Shown here piece after piece: positions 49,656 through 59,685 of a stretch of DNA of 64,000 nt. Positions within the stretch are counted from its first letter, which is position 1; the number at the start of each line of letters is the position of its first letter. The translations under genes and the position numbers were made by a program. This DNA is from UBA1672 sp964351365 (lineage in GTDB: Bacteria > Pseudomonadota > Alphaproteobacteria > Micavibrionales > Micavibrionaceae), in NCBI GenBank assembly GCA_964351365.1, contig CAYGNP010000004.1, positions 1-64,000 of the forward strand, read 5' to 3'. The notes below the pieces were generated by a model. It did not search any database. It was not told the origin of the DNA and was given only the letters and a program-made list of their open reading frames with translations.

Positions 49656-51689
49656 ATGGGGGTTAACTTATCCTGTGCCAGACATTTTGGCAAGATTTTG
49701 CCAGTGGCTCTTGCACTTTTTACCCTAACATGGCCAACCCATTATACCCAGGCGAAAGATAACCCGCTCAATCGGCTCCAAACGCCCTATGCGCGTCAAA
49801 TGACAATTGATGCCATTGAGCTCATTCGCAAAGGCGATTGGAAAAATGCACGCGATAAAATCGCACGCAGCAAAGACCCGCTTGCGAGTAAATTATTTGA
49901 GTGGCTGACCCTCATCAATAAAGAACAATCCAATTGGGATAGCCTTCAGTTTAACCGCTTGACGCATTTTATCAGGCAAAATGAAGAATGGCCTGAAATG
50001 GCAACACTAAAGCTGCGCGCAGAAGGGGTGATGCCTGAAAACCTTCCAGAGGAAGACGTCATTTCATGGTTTGAACGCTATCCGCCGCAAACATCACACG
50101 GCATGGGCAGATACGTCGATGCTTTAATCGCAACAAAACGTGAAAACAACGCAAAAAAGTTTTTAATGGGCTGGTGGTCAAACGCGAATCTCTCCTACGC
50201 CCAGCAAAAGCGCATATTCAATAATTATTCAAAATTTCTGACCATAGAAGCACATAAACAGCGTTTTGATGCGCTTCTGCTAAAGGGCCAGTACCAAAAC
50301 GCAATGCAAATCGCTAATGTCTTGGGCCACGGCTATCCGCAATTAGCTCAAGCACGAATAGCATTGGCAAAAGGCAAAACAAGTGGCCTCAATGAGCTTA
50401 TTGATAGAGTTCCTCAGACGCTGCAAAATGATCCAGGGTTGCTATACGAACGCTTGCATTGGCGCAGAGTGAGAAAACTGGATAAGGGCGCTCTTGAAAT
50501 CTTGGCCATTCCACTCAATCCCGCAAAGGTTCAAAACCCCGAAGAATGGTGGACCGAGCGCCACATTATGATTCGCCGGCTCATGGAAAAACAGCAATAT
50601 GAACAAGCCTATGTTTTAGCAGCAGGCCATGTTCAAAGCGAGGGGGCATCATATGCCGAAGCCCAATGGCTTGCTGGCTGGCTGGCGATGCGCTTTATGA
50701 ATAAGCCCACAGAAGGGTATGAGCGTTTTTCCGCTCTATACGGAAAGGTAAACACGCCGATAAGTCGCGGGCGCGCCGCTTATTGGTCTGGCCGCGCTGC
50801 CGAAGCGCTCGGTCAGAAAAGATTGGCAGAGCAATGGTACAAAAAAGCATCCGAATTTCAAACAACCTTTTACGGCCAGCTCGCCGGCACAGCCCTGTCT
50901 TTAAAAGACCAACTCCCCAAAAGTAAACTCCCGCATCTCTCTCAGCAAGATAAGTTAAACTATGAAAAGTCAGAGTTGGTGCAGGCATCTAATATTTTTC
51001 GCTCCATTGGAATGGAAAAACGCGCTGACCAGTTTTTAGACGCCTTTCTAAGCGAAAATGAACTACCCAACGCCTATAGATTCGCCGCAGAAATGGTTGC
51101 TGAGAGCGGCGATTACAAAAGCGCCGTCGAAATCGCAAAACAAGCCACCCAAAAAGGCTTGTTTCTCACCAAGCAATCCTATCCTACAATTACAAAGCAC
51201 TTGGCGGACATAAAAAGCGCAGAATGGGCCCTGATCCACGCCATTATCCGTCAGGAAAGCGCATTTGACCCCAAAGCCAAAAGCTCCGCCGGTGCACTTG
51301 GGTTAATGCAACTCCTCCCCTCAACAGCCAAGGAAGTATCAAGAAAAATGCGAATAGGCTACGATACGAATTGGCTAACGACAAAGCCGAAATATAACAT
51401 GATTTTAGGCTCAGCCTATATCGCACGCCTGATCAAATATTATGATGGGAATTATCCGCTTGCCATAGCAGCCTATAATGCTGGACCGGGTAGGGTCGAT
51501 TCCTGGATAAAAACCTATGGTGATCCTCGTAATAGTGATGTGGATCTCATTGACTGGATAGAGCTCCTTCCCATCTATGAGACCAGAAACTACGTACAGC
51601 GCGTGCTCGAAGGCGTACACGTCTATAGGTTGAGACTTGATAACATACAAAAGCAACCAAAAGATCATTTATACGTTGCATTTCAATGA
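49656..51689 (+). CDS. Soluble lytic murein transglycosylase (SLT family)
   Basis: 677 aa from the ATG at 49656; an ATG at 49617 would overlap dapA. Signal peptide (about 8-32, ending YTQA). A long helical superhelix of repeats (about 40-490) is followed by the SLT domain (about 510-665). The catalytic Glu lies in IIRQESAFDPKAKSSAGALG, followed by LMQLLPSTAKEVS and AIAAYNAGPGRVDSW. It cleaves the MurNAc-GlcNAc bond in the periplasm. It could help the rod cross the wall since FlgJ has no muramidase domain, but nothing ties it to flagella. Confidence 0.92.
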   Translation: MGVNLSCARHFGKILPVALALFTLTWPTHYTQAKDNPLNRLQTPYARQMTIDAIELIRKGDWKNARDKIARSKDPLASKLFEWLTLINKEQSNWDSLQFNRLTHFIRQNEEWPEMATLKLRAEGVMPENLPEEDVISWFERYPPQTSHGMGRYVDALIATKRENNAKKFLMGWWSNANLSYAQQKRIFNNYSKFLTIEAHKQRFDALLLKGQYQNAMQIANVLGHGYPQLAQARIALAKGKTSGLNELIDRVPQTLQNDPGLLYERLHWRRVRKLDKGALEILAIPLNPAKVQNPEEWWTERHIMIRRLMEKQQYEQAYVLAAGHVQSEGASYAEAQWLAGWLAMRFMNKPTEGYERFSALYGKVNTPISRGRAAYWSGRAAEALGQKRLAEQWYKKASEFQTTFYGQLAGTALSLKDQLPKSKLPHLSQQDKLNYEKSELVQASNIFRSIGMEKRADQFLDAFLSENELPNAYRFAAEMVAESGDYKSAVEIAKQATQKGLFLTKQSYPTITKHLADIKSAEWALIHAIIRQESAFDPKAKSSAGALGLMQLLPSTAKEVSRKMRIGYDTNWLTTKPKYNMILGSAYIARLIKYYDGNYPLAIAAYNAGPGRVDSWIKTYGDPRNSDVDLIDWIELLPIYETRNYVQRVLEGVHVYRLRLDNIQKQPKDHLYVAFQ

Positions 51690-51750
51690 ATAAGCATGCA
51701 ATCTTTAATAATAAATATTTCTGAGTACCAATCTTTTTTCAAAAAAAATC

Positions 51751-51765
51751 TTAAAACTATCTTAA
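51751..51765 (+). promoter_or_regulatory. CtrA-type binding site upstream of the LuxR-type regulator
   Basis: TTAA-AACTATC-TTAA matches TTAA-N7-TTAA exactly. It is followed 7 nt later by a -10-like TATACT (51773-51778). The start codon is at 51830. Confidence 0.55.
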
Positions 51766-51772
51766 ATTGTCT

Positions 51773-51789
51773 TATACTAAAGTAGTATA
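51773..51789. repeat. Palindrome TATACTA-AAG-TAGTATA in the regulator promoter
   Basis: A perfect 7-bp inverted repeat with a 3-nt centre, overlapping the candidate -10 element. It is a plausible operator, perhaps for the regulator itself. Confidence 0.45.
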
Positions 51790-51829
51790 GTGTAAATTAG
51801 GTTTTACATTTTGTGTGGGGATTACAGGA

Positions 51830-52510
51830 ATGAAATTATTGATCGCCGATGATCATACGCTCTTCAGGGATGCGCTCGTGCAGTACATAGAGCGCTCAGA
51901 CCCAAACGCATCTGTAACTTTAGCCAAGGATTTCTATCAAGCCATTGATATATTGGAACAAAACCCATACCAAGATCTCGTGATACTCGATTTACGCATG
52001 CCGGGTATGTTTGGTTTGAGGGGCTTTCAGGAGATGAAAGAAAAATTCCCCGAACAGCGCGTCGCTCTGATGTCGGGCGTTGCCGAAGAAGAAGATGTAA
52101 AAACGGCGCTAGACCTCGGCGCCGTCGGCTATTTCCCCAAAACCATGTCCGGAAAAGCGCTTCTCAGCGCAATTCAATCCGTCATAAACGGATCCATATT
52201 TGTCCCTGAAGGTAAGAAAACAGTATTCATGCCGTCATATTATGCTGATACGACACAAAAAAAATCTGTCAAAACCGAATATACCCCATCAACAGAAGAG
52301 CTAAGCCTTACAAAACGTGAAAAAGATGTACTTGCCTTTTTGGCGGATGGTGCCTCAAATAAAGAGATTGCTACGGCCCTAAACCTGCAGGTTGTAACAG
52401 TAAAACTTCACGTACGCGGAGTATGTCGCAAGCTTGGTGCAAAAAATAGAACACAAGCCGCCCTTCTGGCAAAAGATATAGGTGTATCTCCGAAATCCCT
52501 GTCACAATAA
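51830..52510 (+). CDS. LuxR/NarL-type response regulator
   Basis: 226 aa from the ATG at 51830. Receiver (1-120): IADDHTLFRDALVQYI with acidic pair, phospho-Asp54 in VILDLRMPGMFG, and Lys in YFPKTMSG. An LuxR helix-turn-helix follows (about 160-220): LTKREKDVLAFLADGASNKE then IATALNLQVVTVKLHV and RKLGAKNRTQAAL. It lies 18 nt before a hybrid histidine kinase, its probable partner. Both CtrA-type and palindromic sites precede it. Confidence 0.9.
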   Translation: MKLLIADDHTLFRDALVQYIERSDPNASVTLAKDFYQAIDILEQNPYQDLVILDLRMPGMFGLRGFQEMKEKFPEQRVALMSGVAEEEDVKTALDLGAVGYFPKTMSGKALLSAIQSVINGSIFVPEGKKTVFMPSYYADTTQKKSVKTEYTPSTEELSLTKREKDVLAFLADGASNKEIATALNLQVVTVKLHVRGVCRKLGAKNRTQAALLAKDIGVSPKSLSQ

Positions 52511-52528
52511 CAATTCGGCATTATTGAA

Positions 52529-54826
52529 ATGAAACGCTCCGCCCAGATCGCCAACTACTTCCCCGGTCTGATTATACTTATTTTTAGTATGCTTGCCCTT
52601 TATTCATCATTACGTCTAATCAATGTTCAAAATGATCTTCAGGCAAATTATAATGAATACGAAAGAGTTGCGCACGCCCTGGAAGACTCTGTCTCAATAT
52701 TTGAAAAATCATACGATGAGTATGAATCATCACCTAAGCCTGACAATTTTAAAACAGTTCAGAAAGACTTTAACAGCCTGACGAAAACTTTTGAAAATTT
52801 TCAACGCAGCACAACATTTCTTGTCATTTTTCCCGATAAAGAATACATAGGCGAGTACAGAAGGCTTCTCTACTCAATGCAGCAAGATATGGCTCAATTT
52901 GTCGAGCATTTTAATCAGGACACAATTCAACTCCCCTCATCATATGAGCAAAATATAAAACTTCTTAAACACCTCAAACAAAATGTCAGCTCGATTAACC
53001 ATCTAATTCTTGAAAATATCATCGACGCAACGTTTACAAAAGAATCGATGAATCAAAAAGAAAACTGGCTTTATTGGTCCGTGATTACAATCGGTTTAAC
53101 CGGATTTTTGTTAACCATCCTGAATGCTCGCAAAATGCAGCAGCTCAAAATGCTCAATGCAGACAAGAAGAATACATTAGAGGAACTTCAAAGGCGTTTG
53201 GCTGCCCTTGAAATGGCGCGCGATGGTATATTCATTACAAATTCAAATTACGGACTGATCTACGTTAATGCCGCCCTTTGTGACATTAGCGGCCTCGACC
53301 CGCAACATCGCCCGGGTATGATTGACCAATCTTGGTCGCTTCTTTTCTCCGCCTCTGATTTTGAAGTTATAGACGAAGATATCATGCCTGAAATGCAAGA
53401 GCGCGGATATTGGCGCGGCGAATTCCCCATGTACAGAGAAGACGGTGTTTGTGTGAACACGGAAATGTCGCTCACCTCGCTTCCCGATGGCGGACTCGTT
53501 GGTACAATACAGGACGTCACGGACAAACAAAAATCAGAAGAAGAAAAGAAAAGCCTGGAAGACCAATTTCATCAGGCACAGAAAATGGAGGCTATTGGCC
53601 GCCTCGCTGGAGGTATAGCGCATGATTTTAACAATATTCTCGCCTCAATGAACGGCTATGCTGAGTTCCTGATTGAAGACCTCGAAGACAAAGCAGAACA
53701 AAAGCAATTTGCAGCCAATATTCTTCAGGCTGGCCTTCAGGCACGCCAGCTCGTAGACCAGATGCTTGCATTTTCTCGCCGCACGGACAGCTCAAGCGAA
53801 ACAATAGACATTATATCTTCTGTTAACGAAGCCCTCTCAATGTTGCGTGCAACTCTGCCTAAAACAATTGAGCTGGAGCATAATTATGCCATCGATCATG
53901 CGTACATTAATGGTAATCAAACGCAAATATCACAACTCATTATGAATTTGTGCGTCAATGCACAAGATGCTATGGAAGACGAACACGGCACGCTTATGGT
54001 TGGCCTTGAAACAGTCCCGGCCAATGAGGTTGACATACCACATGATTTTCTGAAATTCGAACTCCCAGAGCCTAAATCTACGCCACTGATGCGCATAGAA
54101 GATTTATCACCAGGAAATGCCCGCCTTGTTCTTGGGCATTTAAGACGTGATATTTTATACGTTAAGCTGACGGTGAAAGATACCGGAACGGGCATGAGCC
54201 GCGCAGTGATGGAACATATTTTTGAGCCGTTTTTTACGACAAAAACCGTTGATAAAGGAACGGGTCTAGGGCTTTCAACAGTTCATAGTGTTGTCGCATC
54301 ACATTGCGGTGCCATGATTATCAACAGTCAAATAGGGCAGGGGACTCAATTTGATTTATTTTTCCCTGTGATGGCAGAACAACAGGCCATTCAGAATGAA
54401 AATCTGAATATGATCGCAAAAGAACGACAAAAAACGAAGCCGGAACATGCGCATATTTTATTAGTGGAAGATCAGGATAACGTGCGCGAGATGATGATCA
54501 AAATGCTTGATCGTATGGGCTATCAATATTCTTTTGCAACAACCGGCATTGATGGCATAGAGATGATACGCGACAACCCCGGCCAGTTTGATATCGTGAT
54601 CACAGACCATAACATGCCCAAAATGACGGGCCTGCAAATGATACAAAATATTCATCCTGACTTTCCAGATCTGCCCTTTATTATGCTCTCAGGCTATAGC
54701 GAGCAAAAAATGCTGGAAACAATACAGGGGCACCCGGCAATAAAAGTCATCCTGAAAAAACCAGTATCGCGTGAGACTTTATCAAAACACATTCAGGATA
54801 TTCTGCGCCAGAAAATCACAGCCTGA
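52529..54826 (+). CDS. Hybrid sensor histidine kinase
   Basis: 765 aa. Membrane helices at about 8-30 and 180-197 enclose a helical periplasmic sensor of about 150 residues. Then come a coiled coil (200-225) and PAS domain (about 225-340). The HisKA domain has His365 in IGRLAGGIAHDFNNILASMN. HATPase_c (GTGMSRAVMEHIFEPFF, GTGLGLSTVHSV) and a C-terminal receiver with Asp693 in IVITDHNMPKMTG follow. The architecture resembles CckA, encoded 6 kb upstream, but with a periplasmic sensor. A further relay protein would be needed if the receiver passes phosphate to the neighbour regulator. Signal unknown. Confidence 0.88.
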   Translation: MKRSAQIANYFPGLIILIFSMLALYSSLRLINVQNDLQANYNEYERVAHALEDSVSIFEKSYDEYESSPKPDNFKTVQKDFNSLTKTFENFQRSTTFLVIFPDKEYIGEYRRLLYSMQQDMAQFVEHFNQDTIQLPSSYEQNIKLLKHLKQNVSSINHLILENIIDATFTKESMNQKENWLYWSVITIGLTGFLLTILNARKMQQLKMLNADKKNTLEELQRRLAALEMARDGIFITNSNYGLIYVNAALCDISGLDPQHRPGMIDQSWSLLFSASDFEVIDEDIMPEMQERGYWRGEFPMYREDGVCVNTEMSLTSLPDGGLVGTIQDVTDKQKSEEEKKSLEDQFHQAQKMEAIGRLAGGIAHDFNNILASMNGYAEFLIEDLEDKAEQKQFAANILQAGLQARQLVDQMLAFSRRTDSSSETIDIISSVNEALSMLRATLPKTIELEHNYAIDHAYINGNQTQISQLIMNLCVNAQDAMEDEHGTLMVGLETVPANEVDIPHDFLKFELPEPKSTPLMRIEDLSPGNARLVLGHLRRDILYVKLTVKDTGTGMSRAVMEHIFEPFFTTKTVDKGTGLGLSTVHSVVASHCGAMIINSQIGQGTQFDLFFPVMAEQQAIQNENLNMIAKERQKTKPEHAHILLVEDQDNVREMMIKMLDRMGYQYSFATTGIDGIEMIRDNPGQFDIVITDHNMPKMTGLQMIQNIHPDFPDLPFIMLSGYSEQKMLETIQGHPAIKVILKKPVSRETLSKHIQDILRQKITA

Positions 54827-54829
54827 TAT

Positions 54830-56929
54830 CTAGCGACTTTGCCCCTCACGCCACCACAGCAGCAAAACAAGAAGGCACAATAACAGGAGTGTGACCCATT
54901 CCGGCAGCAGCGTAATATCCCGCACGCCGCTCACTGTAAAGTCATTATTCTGCCTTAAAGCCAGCCAACCCTCCCCACCATAGCGACGCATAGAGCCGAG
55001 GCTGCGCACGGCAGGCTTTGGATTATCCTCAAGCCAAATGTTCGTGCCACCACTGGCCTCAACTAACGGTGCCATCAGCGCGGCAGAAGATTTAACACCG
55101 CGCAGCTCCGGCGGATCAAGATCGCCAACAATTGCAAATTTACGCACGCCCTCAGCATCTTCAAACACGTAAACCCCGAGCTGCTGCGCGCGATACTCAA
55201 AAGACAGTAATCCACGTCCATCCGCTTTCAATTCAACGGCAATAGACTCGCCATCAGATGTCGTCATCGCCAAAGTTTCACTACTCTTACCATAGGCTTG
55301 TTTTTCAACGGTAATAATATTCTTATGAACACGAACATTCAGCGCACGCTCATCAAGCTCCGGCTCTTTCATCAGCCAGTGCACAATCCGCCGCAGCAAG
55401 GTGGCATGCGGACCGCCACTATCATAACCCCGTGACCATAACCAGATATGATCACTCGAGAGCTGCGCAACGCGGCCCTTACCAACACGGTCTAAGACTA
55501 ACAATGGTTTATCATCCGGCCCATTCATCAAGACATCACCTTGCAATGGCGTAATATCAATATACCTTCCCCACGCCCCCCAAGGTGCAGGCTTACCTGG
55601 CTCTGACTCGGCATCCCGCCAGACAAGACTGCGCGTAACAGGATGCGTAAACCCAAGCTTGCTGAGAGAGGGCACATAGCGCTGCTCAACCACTTTCCCG
55701 CTCGGTCGTCCGGGCAAAATATCACCAAGCGGTGTATCATAAATCGAACGATTATCGGCAAATGCCGGCCCGCTCGACTCTAAAAACGCTCCACCTTCCT
55801 GAACATAGCGCACAATATTGCTAAAATATCGGTCCGTTAAAATGCCGTTGACCTGATAATGATCAAAAATGATTAAATCAAAATCATAAATCTTGTGTTC
55901 AAACAATTCCTGATACGGAAACGCGATCAGTGAAAGCTCATTATTGGGCGTGTAATCAAATTTTTGTGGCTCACGTAAAATCGTAAAATGCACCAGATCC
56001 ACGCCGGGATCAGAGGTCAGTAAATCCCGCCATGTCCGCTCACCTGCATGCGGAATGCCTGAGATCAGCATCACTTTCAGGCGGTCACGCACACCATTTA
56101 TAATCACGGCAGACTTATTATTCGCCTGCGTTATCTCTCCTGCGACAACAGCCGCAGAGAGTGAAAAAACATTTTGCCCGGGATGCTCAAGTTTTACGCT
56201 TATGCTTTGCTCTTGCCCCACGGGCACAAAAAAGCTGCGCGGCGCGCCGTCATGCACATCAAGCGTAACCTGAGCCTCATCCTGCCCGATATTGCGCGTA
56301 TCCTCAACTTTATATTTAATCGTGACATCCTTGCCAACAAGACCGTAAGCGGGTGCATGTGTAACAACGATCTGACGGTCTGTCTCATCTTTGCGCCCAC
56401 TTAGCAAAAGATGCACAGGCCCGTAATCTAAAAACCGTTCGCCGCTTTTCGGCACATCATGAATCTGCCCATCACTCAAGAAGATAACGCCCGCGCGCCG
56501 CTTGGCCGGCACATCAACCAAAGCCTGATCGAGCGCACCGAATAAATCCGTGCGTGTACGGATGTCCTCACCAAGAGGCGCTTCAATAACGCGAAGCTCA
56601 TAAGCCCCAAGCTCATCAATTTGCTTCTTGATATTCTCAAGCGCAATATCCGTTCTCTGCGTACGTTTCTCCATACTTTGGCTACTGCTTCGATCTACGA
56701 CAACCACGGCAACGTCTTTGACATAGCTGCGCTCCTCCTTCAGTAACGAAGGATTAAGCAACGCGAGCAAAAAGGCTGAAAAAACCGCAACACGTAAAAC
56801 GAGTCCGCGCTTATAGGCAAAAAATGAAAACACAAGCATGACAATCGCACAAACCACAGCGACCCAAATCCAGACACCGTCAAGAATTGGCGTAAAGTGC
56901 AAACTTGTTGATAGACCTGATTGCGCCAT
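54830..56929 (-). CDS. VWA/glutamine-amidotransferase-like membrane protein of a Bat-type operon
   Basis: 699 aa. Two N-terminal membrane helices (about 16-35, 42-62), then a von Willebrand A-like segment (VAVVVVDRSSSQSMEKRTQR; RRAGVIFLSDGQIHD). A C-terminal GATase-like domain (YVQEGGAFLESSGPAFADNR; GRVAQLSSDHIWLWSRGYDS) and a last membrane helix (WVTLLLLCLLVLLLWW) follow. Last gene of moxR-DUF58-DUF4159-VWA. Such proteins accompany BatA-like partners; activity unknown. Confidence 0.75.
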   Translation of the reverse strand: MAQSGLSTSLHFTPILDGVWIWVAVVCAIVMLVFSFFAYKRGLVLRVAVFSAFLLALLNPSLLKEERSYVKDVAVVVVDRSSSQSMEKRTQRTDIALENIKKQIDELGAYELRVIEAPLGEDIRTRTDLFGALDQALVDVPAKRRAGVIFLSDGQIHDVPKSGERFLDYGPVHLLLSGRKDETDRQIVVTHAPAYGLVGKDVTIKYKVEDTRNIGQDEAQVTLDVHDGAPRSFFVPVGQEQSISVKLEHPGQNVFSLSAAVVAGEITQANNKSAVIINGVRDRLKVMLISGIPHAGERTWRDLLTSDPGVDLVHFTILREPQKFDYTPNNELSLIAFPYQELFEHKIYDFDLIIFDHYQVNGILTDRYFSNIVRYVQEGGAFLESSGPAFADNRSIYDTPLGDILPGRPSGKVVEQRYVPSLSKLGFTHPVTRSLVWRDAESEPGKPAPWGAWGRYIDITPLQGDVLMNGPDDKPLLVLDRVGKGRVAQLSSDHIWLWSRGYDSGGPHATLLRRIVHWLMKEPELDERALNVRVHKNIITVEKQAYGKSSETLAMTTSDGESIAVELKADGRGLLSFEYRAQQLGVYVFEDAEGVRKFAIVGDLDPPELRGVKSSAALMAPLVEASGGTNIWLEDNPKPAVRSLGSMRRYGGEGWLALRQNNDFTVSGVRDITLLPEWVTLLLLCLLVLLLWWREGQSR

Positions 56930-59685
56930 TACTGTCCAAGCCTTTTCAAAATATGCGGAATATGAACTTGATCCGCCTTATAATTCCCGGTCAGGGCGTA
57001 CATCACCAGATTAACGCCAAAACGCATAGCCATTTCATGCTGGCGACTATCCTGACTCCGTTGATACCGGCTGTAACGGGCATTGGCTCCGCTTTGCGCC
57101 CATGAGGAAATCCAGTCATTACTGCCAATAATCACAGAGGACACATTATCCCGGCCTTGCGCACTATATTGCTCGACCCATAATGTTCCCGCGCTGTACG
57201 CACCCGGATAGCTGTCTAACAAATAAAAGGAACGCCCAAGCACATGATCGCTTGGAATAGGCATGATGGGAGGAATATTGAGCGACCCCGTCACTTGCCG
57301 CAAAGCCTTGGCACTTTCTGTATTGCGCATGCTTGTTGTCGAACGGTTTTGATCGCGCGTATCGAACAATATCGTTCCGCCATTATCAAGATAAGCCTGA
57401 ATGTTCCCTAGCGCTTTATCCGAATAACGCGCCTGATTTTCGCTCATCGCCCAGTATAAAACCGGAAAAAAGGCGAGTGTATCACGCTCCGGATTAAGCC
57501 CGACAACACCCGCAGGCTCAACAGACGTTCTCTCGGTTAAAACTTTGGCAAGTGCCTCAAGCCCTTGCTGCGCAAGAGAATCAAGCGCGGTATCCCCCGT
57601 CTCGATATAGGCCAGGTAAAATCCGGTTGCATATCTTAAATCACTATCATCCTGCGCATGGGCTGGCATAGAGAAGAAAAACATCACAAGAACAATCATG
57701 ATAGGGCGCGCTTTCAATATCGAAAACCCTCGCCCGATCATAAAAATCATCACCAACCAGTCAATCAGAAACAAAATAAGTGCGCCATAGAGCAAATAGG
57801 GCATGATATCAATTTCATAAGCCTTATCATAACTATCCTGCTCTACGCTGATCGGAAGGTTTTTACTCATCTGTAAATGTGCCAGATTTGATCCTATATT
57901 AAAGGCATACTGTACGCCCCCGCGCCCATAAAGACCCGGAGGATTAAATGAGGAAGGCACAAGGCTGTCAACGGAATCAAACGGCAGGGGGCGCACACTA
58001 GGAGGGGGAGTAGACAGCGCGCCCATACCATCCATAATCAATAAAGGCTCAAGGCTCTTATAGGCATGATTGAGCGCACGTTCTGATTGTCCCGCAAGTT
58101 GCAAGGTACGTCGCAAAATAGAAACATATAGCCCAGAAAGCGCAAAGTTCGACCAATCTGTATTGGCGGTTGTATGTACCAGAACAATCAGGCCCTTTTC
58201 TTGCGGCGCGGCAGTAATAAACGGCGTCCCATCACTCAGCTGCGCCCAGACTTTTCCCTCCAGATCTTGAGCCGGATCCGCCAGAACCTGCTGCTTAATC
58301 TCAATATCCGCCGGAATAGGTAAACCAAAATACGGACTATCCTCAGCAAAAGGCGCAATCATTTGTGGCTCCTCCCAGGACATCGCCCCCGAAAGAGAGC
58401 GACCACCCGCGCGCAGAGAAACCGGAAGCAAAAACGCCTCACTTGTATTATCTGCTGTATTCGGCCCCGCATAACGCAACAAAAGTCCCCCTTTATTCAA
58501 CCAATCCTCGAGCGCATTCAGCGTCTGCGTAGGCATAGCCCCTACATCAGGTAAAATAATCACAGACATATTTGCCTCAATCAGACTTATCGGCTCACCA
58601 ACGCTAACATTTGCAAATGGCTCCAGAGCACGCTTGATATAATAACTCGCCTCAATCAAAGGAGCTTTCGCGGCATCTTGCGCCGAAGCCGCAATACCGA
58701 CACTGCGTTTTTTCGCTTGATCATCAAGCAGATAAACGCCGCCCGCGCCATAAGAGCCTGAAATTTTAAATTGAGAAAGATCATTTTGCACGGCTTCAGG
58801 AAGATCAAACCCAATCGTTTTAGGTAAATCACCCACGCTCAAACTTGCTGATTGAATATCCAGAATCTGCCCGCCCCCGGATAGCGCCTGCACACTAACG
58901 GGCATCGCCGCCGCCATATCAACCGGAGCATCAACATCTATTCTCACGCTTTGCCCTGCGGCCTCATCTTTCGCACTAAGGGCCTTTTTAGTTGGACGAA
59001 GCAACAGCGCCATCGTCTCTGGCCTTGGATAAACATACCTCAAGCCTCCCTGCATTTGCACCGCAACGATAACACTGCGAATATTACCCTCATCAAGGCC
59101 ATGCGACAGCCAGAGACTTTGAATCGATTTATTGTCCTTGCTCTCCTCTAGAGCCTTAATCATCCCCGCATAATCCGCTGGCCAGGAGTTAGGCTTCAGC
59201 CCGCGAAGTATCGAGAGTGCTTCACCCTGTGCGAGCGGCCCAAAATGAGCAGGTTTATCCTCACCAAGATTCGCAGTTGTCGTCATAAGATAAATCTCTC
59301 GCCCCTCGCGGGCCGCTTGCGTGATGGCTTCGCCCGCCGCTGTAACCTGATTTTGCCACACAGGGGCCGCCGCCCAGCTATTATCAAGGATAATGCGAAC
59401 AGCGCCTGATCCCGGTAAGCCTTGCGCCGGATTAAGAACTGGCCGCGCCAAAGCTAAAATCATCAGCGCCACAATCAACAGCCGCAACAACAAAATCCAC
59501 CACGGCGATTTACTCGGCGTTTGCTCATCCGCAACCAAACCTGCCAAAAGCCGGGCAGGGGGAAAGGAAATCACTTTCGGCGCAGGCGGCGTAATACGCA
59601 AAATATACCACAACACAGGCAAACCAAGCAAAGCCGTCAAAATGACCGGCTGCATGAACACAATCTGCGAAAGCACCCCAAACAT
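56929..59685 (-). CDS. BatA-N / DUF4159 membrane protein
   Basis: 918 aa from the ATG at 59685, which overlaps the DUF58 stop (TAATG); a longer start inside the DUF58 gene is unlikely. N-terminal BatA-type part with two helices (PVILTALLGLPVLWYILRIT; WWILLLRLLIVALMILALAR), a long VWA/GATase-like middle, and a further helix (about 660-690). The C-terminal DUF4159 domain (about 715-918) has LRYATGFYLAYIETGDTALD, DNGGTILFDTRDQNRSTT and FGVNLVMYALTGNYK. Function undetermined; family context is envelope stress or aerotolerance. Confidence 0.8.
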   Translation of the reverse strand: MFGVLSQIVFMQPVILTALLGLPVLWYILRITPPAPKVISFPPARLLAGLVADEQTPSKSPWWILLLRLLIVALMILALARPVLNPAQGLPGSGAVRIILDNSWAAAPVWQNQVTAAGEAITQAAREGREIYLMTTTANLGEDKPAHFGPLAQGEALSILRGLKPNSWPADYAGMIKALEESKDNKSIQSLWLSHGLDEGNIRSVIVAVQMQGGLRYVYPRPETMALLLRPTKKALSAKDEAAGQSVRIDVDAPVDMAAAMPVSVQALSGGGQILDIQSASLSVGDLPKTIGFDLPEAVQNDLSQFKISGSYGAGGVYLLDDQAKKRSVGIAASAQDAAKAPLIEASYYIKRALEPFANVSVGEPISLIEANMSVIILPDVGAMPTQTLNALEDWLNKGGLLLRYAGPNTADNTSEAFLLPVSLRAGGRSLSGAMSWEEPQMIAPFAEDSPYFGLPIPADIEIKQQVLADPAQDLEGKVWAQLSDGTPFITAAPQEKGLIVLVHTTANTDWSNFALSGLYVSILRRTLQLAGQSERALNHAYKSLEPLLIMDGMGALSTPPPSVRPLPFDSVDSLVPSSFNPPGLYGRGGVQYAFNIGSNLAHLQMSKNLPISVEQDSYDKAYEIDIMPYLLYGALILFLIDWLVMIFMIGRGFSILKARPIMIVLVMFFFSMPAHAQDDSDLRYATGFYLAYIETGDTALDSLAQQGLEALAKVLTERTSVEPAGVVGLNPERDTLAFFPVLYWAMSENQARYSDKALGNIQAYLDNGGTILFDTRDQNRSTTSMRNTESAKALRQVTGSLNIPPIMPIPSDHVLGRSFYLLDSYPGAYSAGTLWVEQYSAQGRDNVSSVIIGSNDWISSWAQSGANARYSRYQRSQDSRQHEMAMRFGVNLVMYALTGNYKADQVHIPHILKRLGQ

